A DNA stretch of 20,428 nucleotides from positions 9,377 through 29,804 of the forward strand of contig DIYZ01000043.1 in the NCBI GenBank assembly GCA_002427845.1. Reading direction: 5' to 3'. The notes below the pieces were generated by a model, which did not search any database, was not told where the DNA came from, and saw only the letters and a program-made list of their open reading frames with translations. Numbering within the stretch: position 1 is the stretch's first letter; each line of letters opens with the position of its first letter. This stretch comes from Chloracidobacterium sp. UBA6041 (GTDB lineage: Bacteria; Acidobacteriota; Blastocatellia; Pyrinomonadales; Pyrinomonadaceae). Positions 8,688 through 16,255 of this stretch are shown here, one piece after another. The position numbers and the translations under genes are program-made.

Positions 8688-10196
8688 ATGTATTGCAATT
8701 GCAATTCGAGAAAAATGCCGGCGGCCATTTTGTTACTGGTACTTGTTTTGACGCACGGTGTATCTGTTCGCGCACAGAATAGTGTTAGTAGTGGACAGCC
8801 ACGTGCGGCTGTAACAATCCTCGACAGTACAAAAGAACAGGATGGTTTGGCTGGCTCCGTGCGCAGAGTCAAGATTCAGTCCGCAAAACTTGAACTTAAA
8901 GAGGGACGGCTGGTAGAAGGGCCACTGCAGTTGCTGGAAATCACCACCTATGGAATCAAGGGAAACAGGATTGATAATATTTCTTATCCAGTCGCTGATT
9001 CGCTGGTGGGCAAGGAAGAATACAAGTATGGCGACAAGGGGAACATCATTGAGATGACCGTGCGAGACAATCGCGGCTCGATTCTTAACAGAGAGGCTTA
9101 CGATTATGAATTTGACAGATTCGGTAACTGGACAAAGATGGTTACGAGTCTCGTCCTATTTGAAGCAGGTGAGGTGAAACATGAAGCGGTCGAGGTCACC
9201 CATAGGACGCTCACCTACTATTTCGATGACAGCATTGCGAAAATCGTCGATGCTTCCTCCCCTCAAAAGATGCCTCGGCCGGCGGAGCCAGTCGAATTTC
9301 CCCTATCCAACATCAAAAGCGTCGAAAAAGACCCTAATGAGTTAACAAACGGCGACGTATCTGTGTCTTCATTAGCTAGCGTCGGTATTCCTCCTCCTCC
9401 TGAAATTTCTAAACATCCGGAAGTAACAAACACGGCTCCAGCAATGCCTGCAGGAGCGGATAGCGAAACGGAAACCGCTGGCGTCCACACCGGCGCTTTC
9501 GCGGTCCTATCAACGCCAACCAATGCAGGCGTTCCGGAAGCAGAAAAAACTGCAGCACCCGCGCGTAATGAACCTGACGGAGAGGCAACTGGATCCAACG
9601 TGCAAGCCAAGCTGAACTCTTCATCACCTGCCGCCAATGCTCCCGCAGTCTCAGGAGCGTCGGTGGAATTGGTTGCCTCCAAAAGCGCACCACCCAGCAA
9701 TAACACTGATCAAAAGAGGGCGTTCGAGTACTACAAAACCGGCCTCGAGCGTTTTGAAGCTGGGGATCTAAAGGCAGCAGTCAAAGCATATCTGCAATCT
9801 ATTGCATTGGAGCCAAAGTCGGCTGAGGTTCAACTGGGTTTGGCCCACGCCTATCTTAAGCTGCAGAAGGACAAAGATGCAGTTAAAGCCTTTAAAGAAT
9901 CGGTAGGTCTAAATCCGGAGGCGCCGGAGGCGCAGTATGGGTTAGGACTGGCATATTTCCGAATGCGCCGCAATAAGGATGCTTTAGACGCATTTAAGAA
10001 AGCGACCGTCCTGCAGCCAGGCATGGCTAAAGCTCACTACGGTCTCGCCCTGACATATCAGGAACTGGGACAGCAGGATGGGCTGATCGAAGAGTACAGA
10101 ATCCTTGAAAGCCTTGACCGTGGCCTGGCTAAACAGCTTTCACAAACCTTTCCCGCTTTTAATCTTCCCTGCCGTGTGGAGCCTTTTTGCAAATGA
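8688..10196 (+). CDS. Secreted TPR-repeat protein with a beta-rich N-terminal domain
   Basis: This 502-residue protein starts with a signal peptide (residues about 1-30; hydrophobic AAILLLVLVL, likely cleavage after VRA). Residues about 45-190 form a domain rich in charged beta-type motifs with YG-, YKYGDKGN- and YEFDRFGNW-type segments, which recall single RHS/YD-like units. I do not recognise it as a named family. Residues about 200-340 are a low-complexity Ala/Pro/Ser/Thr linker. Residues 341-480 hold three to four tetratricopeptide repeats (AFEYYKTGLERFEAGDLKAA, then LGLAHAYLKLQ and YGLGLAYFRMRRN units), a protein-binding surface. A strong GGAGG precedes the ATG. It is the first gene of a four-gene cluster. 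It should act in the periplasm or on the cell surface as a scaffold; the partner is unknown. Confidence 0.85.
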   Translation: MYCNCNSRKMPAAILLLVLVLTHGVSVRAQNSVSSGQPRAAVTILDSTKEQDGLAGSVRRVKIQSAKLELKEGRLVEGPLQLLEITTYGIKGNRIDNISYPVADSLVGKEEYKYGDKGNIIEMTVRDNRGSILNREAYDYEFDRFGNWTKMVTSLVLFEAGEVKHEAVEVTHRTLTYYFDDSIAKIVDASSPQKMPRPAEPVEFPLSNIKSVEKDPNELTNGDVSVSSLASVGIPPPPEISKHPEVTNTAPAMPAGADSETETAGVHTGAFAVLSTPTNAGVPEAEKTAAPARNEPDGEATGSNVQAKLNSSSPAANAPAVSGASVELVASKSAPPSNNTDQKRAFEYYKTGLERFEAGDLKAAVKAYLQSIALEPKSAEVQLGLAHAYLKLQKDKDAVKAFKESVGLNPEAPEAQYGLGLAYFRMRRNKDALDAFKKATVLQPGMAKAHYGLALTYQELGQQDGLIEEYRILESLDRGLAKQLSQTFPAFNLPCRVEPFCK

Positions 10197-10257
10197 AATG
10201 CGAGTTGGCAGCGATCGAAATCGCTGGGTTCGCAGCAAGAGTTGAAGGAGTAGCAAG

Positions 10258-11322
10258 ATGCAAGATAGTCGTTTCGTAGTATTGGCGGGGCACCTTGATA
10301 ACTATCCCCTATCCGATCTCGTTGGAATACTGCGCTACCAACGAAAGACAGGTCGACTGCTAATCGAGTATGCAAAGGGCCCTGCAGTTTTCTACTTCCA
10401 GGAAGGTGAGTTGGTTGATGCGCAACTAAATGAGCTGAGCGGTTTGCAAGCTATCTGCGTTGCCCTGGCTCAGCCGGCAGCATCCTTCAACTTCAATCCT
10501 CTTATCCAGCCTTCACGGACATCAATCGAAAGGTCATTGCAAAGAGTGGTCTCCGAGTTATTAGGCTGTTGGGATGAAAGTCCCCGGCAGATCGAAAGCA
10601 TAGCGGCAGACAGAACTCTGCCCGACTTAGCATGCCTGCCGGCAGCAACTTCGATTTCGCCTCACAGTCTTGAACCTGGACCAGCTGAACCTTTGGCGCT
10701 TCCAGCAGCAGTCACGCAGCGCCCGGCCAGTAAAGAAAGCCGACCCATTTTGGTGATGGCTGCGGCAGGTCTAATGATGTTAGGTCTCTCCAGTGTGATC
10801 GCGGTTACCGGAGGCTTCAAGACGGTACGCGAGTCTACCCAACCAACGTCCCTGCCGACTGCGAGCAAGGAACGGTTGGCGACGGAGAGCATCGGCCAGC
10901 TACCCTCTAGCCCTACGCAAACTGAAATACGCAAGACCTCCAGCGTGCAGGGTGAAGTTTCAAAGGGAAGAGAAGTGGCATCCGGTTTCGAGCCAGCGCA
11001 TCGTCAAGTGGGCTCAGCCTCACTGAACAAACAAAGCGAGACAAGCAGTCCGGGCCCGTCTCGCGAGATCTCCTCCGCTAGGAACTCTCGCAGTCCCACC
11101 GAGGACGACAAAAAGTCCCCGGAGGTCCTGCCAGGCGTTCAATCGGTTAACGTCGTTATGAAAATCGAAAATGGACGAGTATCGCAAGCCGCAATCGCCA
11201 ATCATAAAGCAGGAATGGACAGTTATGAGGCGCTCGCCTTACGAATAGCGCGGCAGCGGCGTTACGCGTCGAAGGTGACTGGTGAAGAGACTGTCAGGAT
11301 TAGCGTCACTCAGCCAAATTAA
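10258..11322 (+). CDS. DUF4388 (PatA-N-like) protein with transmembrane segment and TonB-C-like tail
   Basis: This 354-residue protein has three parts. Residues about 5-100 match the DUF4388 / PatA N-terminal pattern (GHLDNYPLSDLVGILRYQRKTGRLLIEY, then VFYFQEGELVDAQL), a cytoplasmic module found in regulators and motility proteins. Residues about 160-185 form one hydrophobic membrane segment (ILVMAAAGLMMLGLSSVIAV). A disordered Ser/Pro/Thr-rich stretch then leads to residues about 295-352, which resemble a TonB C-terminal domain (VNVVMKIENGRVSQAAI, then YEALALRIARQRRY, then VRISVTQ). The topology suggests a cytoplasmic sensor domain and a periplasmic tail. There is no ExbB or ExbD nearby, so a true energy transducer is unlikely. 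AAGGAG lies seven bases before the ATG. It follows the TPR gene by 61 bases. Confidence 0.8.
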   Translation: MQDSRFVVLAGHLDNYPLSDLVGILRYQRKTGRLLIEYAKGPAVFYFQEGELVDAQLNELSGLQAICVALAQPAASFNFNPLIQPSRTSIERSLQRVVSELLGCWDESPRQIESIAADRTLPDLACLPAATSISPHSLEPGPAEPLALPAAVTQRPASKESRPILVMAAAGLMMLGLSSVIAVTGGFKTVRESTQPTSLPTASKERLATESIGQLPSSPTQTEIRKTSSVQGEVSKGREVASGFEPAHRQVGSASLNKQSETSSPGPSREISSARNSRSPTEDDKKSPEVLPGVQSVNVVMKIENGRVSQAAIANHKAGMDSYEALALRIARQRRYASKVTGEETVRISVTQPN

Positions 11323-11363
11323 ATGAGCGGTGACGTAAATTGAAGGTAGGCGAGGAAGTGCCG

Positions 11364-12935
11364 ATGTTGTTTCTTGAGAGCAAAACCCTGAGACATTTAG
11401 TAGACGGAGACGGCCGCATTAAGCTGCTGGAAGAATTGCAGCAAAAAGGGCTGACTTCAATAATTCGAACAGCCAGACTAAATAGTTTTAGCGATCTGTT
11501 GTTAGGTTCCGAGCGAATCAGGGAGATGGAGACCTCTATTGCCGCCTGGACCGAGTCTGAAAATCGGGAGGCTTACGTCCGAGGAGATCTGTTTTGTCGC
11601 AGCGATCATGTTTTCTTTCTCATCTTCGATGACAACAAAGGAGCAGTTCCTCTGATCCGCGCGGGCATCGTGTATGAAACTGGCACTCCTGAGCCTTTCA
11701 GGAAACTAGACTCCTTCTGCCGAGACGTTCGCGAATTACTTCTTGCGCAAAGCGAGAGCGGGGAAAGCGAACCCGGAAAAGTGGAGAACTTTCCGCAGTG
11801 GGAGCACGGCAAGCCTACCATGCCGGAAGGCTTTAGGCGGTTTGTCGCAAGGCAGGACGCAGATTCCTTGTATACAAGCTTGCGCAAGGAGACCATGAGT
11901 AAGCGCATTCTTGCGGCGTCAAAGTTGGAAGATGAAAGTGCCCGGGTATTCTTGCGCAGCGCCAGAGATGCTTACCAGGAGGGCTACGCGGCGAAGCTTC
12001 TTAGTGGCGACTTAGCAGAGTCTCACGAGTTTTCTATAGAGAAGCTCGAGGACGTAGGACTCTTGGAGCGGGAAGTGCAGATTAGTTGCCGAAAGTCCGG
12101 ACACGCTCTGTTTCGATTACCGAATGCGCATGCGCTCGCGGTTGTGACTGTTAGCGATGCAACGTGCAGCGAGTGTGGCTCACCGGTCGCCGATGAAAAG
12201 GTCGAAGAGGTGATTGCACCGACCCAACTAGCTTCATCACTTCTGGAAGATGGCTCGTGGCTCGTCAGTCGGCTCCATTTTATTATCCGCGAGATGGGTG
12301 TCCCGGAAAGTGAGATTGCTGTCGGTCCCTCCGATGGCACCGGGCACGGCCAAATGATGGTCAATCTCTGCGGCGAATCCCTCCTCCTGGTGACGCGCGA
12401 TGGTGATCTTACTCCCGCTTTTGCGCGTTGGGCCATCGATCTGGAGATTGAGACGGAAGCTTCCCATCTCGTCGTTCTGGCTACCGGAAGGCTTCATAAT
12501 GAAGCAGGTCTTTTGTTGCACAATCACGCTCGACGCCGAATTAGTGGTGGCCAGGATTTTGAATTAATTCTGGCAGATGATGTTGCTGCCGCGGGTAGGG
12601 AGCTTCAGTATGCTTTGGAGAGAGTTTCGCAAAGGGTGATAGGTGAGCAGGTAGGCGATCTGGATAGCAGCATGGGCTTAAGCGTGAGTCGCTTGATAAT
12701 AACGAAATTTAACTTGCTTCGAACCGGAGACGAACTTGATCATCAGCATCTTTCGCCTGAGAGTGGGCAAAGCTTTTCATTTGTCAGGCCTCCGTTAACA
12801 TTGGCGGCACACGCATCAGCCAACTCCGGAGAGATATTCGATGTCAGTATTGTGCCAGACGAATCATCTGATAGTGCCCATGCCGAGAATACAGAAACCC
12901 CACTAAATTCCGGTACTCACGGCTCATGGGAATAA
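11364..12935 (+). CDS. Uncharacterised protein with possible winged-helix and degenerate zinc-ribbon region
   Basis: I do not recognise this soluble protein of 523 residues. It has no signal peptide or membrane segment. I chose the ATG at 11364, with GAGGAAG upstream, over an in-frame TTG at 11340; the longer form would add eight residues. The middle (about residues 215-275) has a helical, winged-helix-like stretch (ESHEFSIEKLEDVGLLERE). A possible zinc ribbon with two unequal halves follows: C242-x4-H247 and C268-x2-C271. After it comes an alternating beta/alpha region (about 290-400: VNLCGESLLLVTRDGD, LEIETEASHLVVLATG), which recalls restriction-endonuclease-like folds but lacks a clear D-ExK catalytic set. 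The last 100 residues look flexible and acidic. It lies between the DUF4388 gene and the HEAT gene on the same strand. Confidence 0.75.
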   Translation: MLFLESKTLRHLVDGDGRIKLLEELQQKGLTSIIRTARLNSFSDLLLGSERIREMETSIAAWTESENREAYVRGDLFCRSDHVFFLIFDDNKGAVPLIRAGIVYETGTPEPFRKLDSFCRDVRELLLAQSESGESEPGKVENFPQWEHGKPTMPEGFRRFVARQDADSLYTSLRKETMSKRILAASKLEDESARVFLRSARDAYQEGYAAKLLSGDLAESHEFSIEKLEDVGLLEREVQISCRKSGHALFRLPNAHALAVVTVSDATCSECGSPVADEKVEEVIAPTQLASSLLEDGSWLVSRLHFIIREMGVPESEIAVGPSDGTGHGQMMVNLCGESLLLVTRDGDLTPAFARWAIDLEIETEASHLVVLATGRLHNEAGLLLHNHARRRISGGQDFELILADDVAAAGRELQYALERVSQRVIGEQVGDLDSSMGLSVSRLIITKFNLLRTGDELDHQHLSPESGQSFSFVRPPLTLAAHASANSGEIFDVSIVPDESSDSAHAENTETPLNSGTHGSWE

Positions 12936-12964
12936 GATCTAACAAGTAAGAAGATGCTGGCACC

Positions 12965-13711
12965 ATGAAGAAGCAACGCGTAGCCAGACCCGAGAAAAAT
13001 ACTTCTTCGAAAGAGCAAAGAGCCGCGCGCCAAGATGTTACTGAAGAGGCTCAGCAGCCGATTGAAGAGGGTCAAGACCATAATAATGTGGCTGCCGGCC
13101 AAGGCGCCGACGAAGAACGCTGGCGTCAAGATATAGACACACTGCGCCGGGCCGCCGCGAGGCTTGCGCGTCGGCGAACGAACATTAAGAGAGCTGTTCC
13201 CGGGACCAGCGCCGACGATTCATTCCACCGAATTGCCGAGTCCTTAGACGATTCTTCTCCGGAGGCCCGCAGCGCGATCGTTCGGGTTCTTTATGACCTC
13301 GATCCGGATCGCGCTGCCTCTTTCTTTAATCTAGTCTTGCGCGAGGGTTCCCCTGAAGATCGCCGCCAACTCGGTGCCGCCCTGGCAGACTCAGGCTTGG
13401 TAGACGAGGCGATACAAGGCGTAATGGGCGAGAGCCATGAAAACTCTTACGGTGCGTTTTCCTTACTTTTCCTGGTGGCCAAAGCGGGTGAGTTTCAGCC
13501 GCTGATGCAAGTGATCGAGAATCATCCAAGTATAGAACTACGTGTGGCGGTGATCAGACTACTGGCTTCGAGCGGAGAACCGGAGATCGCTCCCACGTTT
13601 CGCCGTTTGGCTATGGGCAATTCGCTGCCGGCAGAAGTACGTTTGGCAGCGAAGGAGGCGATTAACCAGATTGACGGCCGGAAGCGAGACACGGCAACAT
13701 CAGCCGCTTGA
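12965..13711 (+). CDS. HEAT-repeat protein with a disordered charged N-terminus
   Basis: This 248-residue protein has a hydrophilic, probably disordered first 50 residues rich in Glu, Gln, Lys and Arg. A basic helix follows (RRAAARLARRRTNIKR near 60-77) that could bind nucleic acid or membrane. From about residue 85 to 240 there are paired helices typical of HEAT repeats (SPEARSAIVRVLYDLDPDRAA, EDRRQLGAALADSG, ELRVAVIRLLASSGEPEI, PAEVRLAAKEAINQI). HEAT solenoids act as protein-binding scaffolds, and no enzymatic motif is seen. It has a weak ribosome site and follows the previous gene by 29 bases. It is the last gene before a strong terminator, so it closes the cluster. Confidence 0.8.
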   Translation: MKKQRVARPEKNTSSKEQRAARQDVTEEAQQPIEEGQDHNNVAAGQGADEERWRQDIDTLRRAAARLARRRTNIKRAVPGTSADDSFHRIAESLDDSSPEARSAIVRVLYDLDPDRAASFFNLVLREGSPEDRRQLGAALADSGLVDEAIQGVMGESHENSYGAFSLLFLVAKAGEFQPLMQVIENHPSIELRVAVIRLLASSGEPEIAPTFRRLAMGNSLPAEVRLAAKEAINQIDGRKRDTATSAA

Positions 13712-13755
13712 ATCGTCAATCATAATCGCAGTAATCGATAATAATTGTTACCAAC

Positions 13756-13797
13756 GGTCGTGAGTAGACTTGCAGGTCTGTTCACGACCTTTTCTTC
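13756..13797 (+). terminator. Intrinsic terminator closing the four-gene cluster
   Basis: GGTCGTGA (13756-13763) pairs with TCACGACC (13782-13789), and AGAC (13766-13769) with GTCT (13776-13779) around a six-base loop. TTTTCTTC follows. The stem is strong and the T-rich tail is correctly placed, 45 bases after the HEAT gene stop. Confidence 0.85.
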
Positions 13798-13944
13798 ACT
13801 ACTTTCCTGGCAAGGGAATGGCATTTCCAGAGTTCCCGCCGAGAAACGCGTTTTGTCTCTGCGCGTCCCTGGCGGTACTGCCCGTCTGGGTGATGAAGTG
13901 TTATTAGGGCGGCTGGACCTGAAACAGCGCCGGTTGGCGGGCTT

Positions 13945-13973
13945 TTCACAATTCGCGCGTTACCATTTACTAT
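13945..13973 (+). promoter_or_regulatory. Candidate uvrB promoter giving a near-leaderless mRNA
   Basis: TTCACA (13945-13950; 5 of 6 to the -35 consensus) and TACTAT (13968-13973; 4 of 6) are separated by 17 bases. The expected start of transcription is only about 6 bases before the uvrB ATG at 13986, where no Shine-Dalgarno sequence is visible. No LexA-type palindrome was recognised in the gap. Confidence 0.45.
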
Positions 13974-13985
13974 CTAATCATTCAT

Positions 13986-15974
13986 ATGGTTTTCAAACTT
14001 CAGTCTACTTATCAGCCGAAAGGCGATCAGCCCCAGGCTATCGAATCGCTCGTCCGCGGACTCAGCGATGGGTTTAAGGACCAGGTTTTGTTGGGCATAA
14101 CCGGCAGCGGCAAGACGTTTACCATTGCCAGCGTGATTGCACGAACCCAACGTCCGACGTTGGTGCTTGCACACAACAAGACTCTGGCAGCGCAGCTTTA
14201 CCAGGAGTTCAAGTCTCTCTTTCCGGAGAACGCCGTCGAATATTTCGTTTCCTACTACGATTACTACCAGCCGGAGGCCTATGTTCCCGCTGCCGACGTC
14301 TACATTGAGAAGGAAGCGATCATCAACGAGGAAATTGATCGCCTGCGCATGTCGGCGACGCGGGCTCTGTTTGAGCGCCGCGACGTGATCGTTGTGGCCA
14401 GCGTGTCGTGCATCTACGGGCTTGGCGACCCCGACGCTTACTATGGCATGTTGCTTTTTCTCGAGCCGGGGACGCGCATCAAGCGCGAATCGCTGCTGCA
14501 GAAACTTGTGGAGCTGCAGTATGAACGCTCCGATGTGAATTTCCAGCGCGGCACGTTTCGCGTGCGCGGTGATGTCGTCGAGATCTATCCGAGTTACCAG
14601 GACCAGGCATTTCGTATCGAGTTGTGGGGTGAAGAAGTGGATTCGATTTCGACTATCGATCCCTTACTTGGCGAGGTTGTGCAAAAACACACTTCCAGGA
14701 TCCCCATCTATCCAAAAAGCCACTACGTGATGTCGAGACCGACCATCAAACGAGCGCTCAAGTCGATACGCGAAGAGCTCGAATGGTGGGAACCCAGACT
14801 CATCGGCGAAGGAAAACTCCTGGAAGCGCAGCGCCTGCATCAGCGCACGATGTTTGACCTGGAACTGATCAAAGAGATGGGCTTCTGTCGCGGAATTGAA
14901 AACTATTCGCGGCATCTCACAGGAAAAAAACCAGGAGAGCCACCGCCAACGCTACTCGATTATCTGCCGCGCGATACGATGATGGTCATCGATGAGTCGC
15001 ATCAAAGCGTTCCGCAAATCCGCGGCATGTTCGAGGGCGACCAATCGCGAAAACGGACGCTGGTTGAATACGGGTTCCGCTTGCCTTCTGCGCTCGATAA
15101 TCGCCCCTTGAATTTCAAGGAGTTTGAAACGCGCATCGGTCAAACGATTTACGTTTCGGCCACGCCGGGGCCCTATGAGTTGACGAAGTCTGGCGGGGAA
15201 GTGATTGAGCAGATCATCAGGCCGACGGGCTTGCTGGATCCCGAAGTCGAGGTTCACCCGGTCAAAGGGCAAATAGATCACCTGCTTGAAGAGTGCCGTC
15301 AGCGGGCCGAGCGCCATGAGCGTGTGCTCGTGACCACGTTAACCAAGAGAATGGCGGAAGATCTCACCGAGTATTTCACTGAAGTCGGCGTGCGGGTTCG
15401 TTATCTGCATTCAGACATTGAAACCCTCGAACGCATCAGGATCTTGCGCGATCTAAGACGAGGCGAGTTTGATGTTTTGGTAGGTATCAATCTCCTGCGC
15501 GAAGGCCTCGACCTGCCGGAAGTCTCGCTGGTGGCAATTCTTGATGCGGACAAAGAAGGTTTTTTGCGTTCGGAGCAGTCGCTAATTCAAACAATTGGCC
15601 GCACGGCGCGCAACTCCAAAGGCAAAGCAATTCTTTATGCCGACCGCATCACCGACTCGATGAAACGTGCGATGGACGAAACCCGGCGGCGGCGCTCAAT
15701 TCAGGAAATCTATAACCGCGAGCAGGGAATCACGCCGATGACGATTGTGAAGCCAATCGAGTCAACTCTGATAACCGCTTCCGAAGCCGACTATTTCAAA
15801 GTGCCAACCGAATGGGACGAAATCGAGGATTACTCGCCGCAGAATATCGAGGCCACCATCGCAAGGCTTGAAACCGAAATGCGCGGGGCCGCAAAACGGT
15901 TTGAGTTTGAGCGAGCAGCCGAGCTGCGCGACCGGATCAAAGTTTTGCGCGAGCGCGAATTGCAGCTGGCATAA
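13986..15974 (+). CDS. uvrB: UvrABC system protein B (excinuclease subunit)
   Basis: This 662-residue helicase-like damage-verification subunit of nucleotide excision repair is loaded by UvrA and recruits UvrC for incision. The Walker A GITGSGKT is at 37-44. The damage-probing beta-hairpin region (YYDYYQPEAYVPAADVYIEKE) lies near 92-112, the DESH box is in the MMVIDESHQSVPQIRGM segment near 340, and helicase motif VI-like GRTARNSKG is near 540. The C-terminal UVR domain (about 625-660, RLETEMRGAAKRFEFERAAELRDRI) contacts UvrC. Length and start match the family. The 77-residue CPFCG gene follows 30 bases later. Confidence 0.98.
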   Translation: MVFKLQSTYQPKGDQPQAIESLVRGLSDGFKDQVLLGITGSGKTFTIASVIARTQRPTLVLAHNKTLAAQLYQEFKSLFPENAVEYFVSYYDYYQPEAYVPAADVYIEKEAIINEEIDRLRMSATRALFERRDVIVVASVSCIYGLGDPDAYYGMLLFLEPGTRIKRESLLQKLVELQYERSDVNFQRGTFRVRGDVVEIYPSYQDQAFRIELWGEEVDSISTIDPLLGEVVQKHTSRIPIYPKSHYVMSRPTIKRALKSIREELEWWEPRLIGEGKLLEAQRLHQRTMFDLELIKEMGFCRGIENYSRHLTGKKPGEPPPTLLDYLPRDTMMVIDESHQSVPQIRGMFEGDQSRKRTLVEYGFRLPSALDNRPLNFKEFETRIGQTIYVSATPGPYELTKSGGEVIEQIIRPTGLLDPEVEVHPVKGQIDHLLEECRQRAERHERVLVTTLTKRMAEDLTEYFTEVGVRVRYLHSDIETLERIRILRDLRRGEFDVLVGINLLREGLDLPEVSLVAILDADKEGFLRSEQSLIQTIGRTARNSKGKAILYADRITDSMKRAMDETRRRRSIQEIYNREQGITPMTIVKPIESTLITASEADYFKVPTEWDEIEDYSPQNIEATIARLETEMRGAAKRFEFERAAELRDRIKVLRERELQLA

Positions 15975-16004
15975 GGAAACCTGTTCTGGACCAGGAGGCT
16001 GACG

Positions 16005-16238
16005 ATGTCTAAGCGATACTTTGGTTCTTGTTGTCCAGACTTGTTTGACGCAATGCACACACCGCCGAACTCATTCTTGAGAGTCGAAGACAGCGACGTA
16101 TTATTTTTGACGGTAGGATACAACCAGACACCTCAGGGCATGGCATGGTTTGACCACGCCGTAATTTTCTGCCCTTTCTGCGGATCCCAACTCCAAACAA
16201 AAGAGGAAATTCAGAAGAAAGCAACTTCGCAGACCTAA
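16005..16238 (+). CDS. Small cysteine-rich protein with CPFCG knuckle (hypothetical)
   Basis: This 77-residue protein is of unknown function. It has a CC pair near the N-terminus (residues 9-10) and a CPFCG motif near residues 57-61, typical of one half of a zinc ribbon. A second clear CxxC pair is absent, so metal binding is uncertain. A central beta-type stretch (DVLFLTVGYNQ, GMAWFDHAVIFCPFCG) fits a small beta-sheet domain, and the last residues are a short polar helix. A strong AGGAGG lies before the ATG, which supports that it is truly translated. It lies between uvrB and the FAD oxidase gene in a tightly packed run. Confidence 0.75.
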   Translation: MSKRYFGSCCPDLFDAMHTPPNSFLRVEDSDVLFLTVGYNQTPQGMAWFDHAVIFCPFCGSQLQTKEEIQKKATSQT

Positions 16239-16255
16239 GGCTCTTTCATCACCTA

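Noticed and set aside
13745..14077. Plus-strand 110-codon frame between the HEAT gene and uvrB
   Set aside because: It starts before the terminator stem, runs into uvrB in another frame and has no recognisable features.
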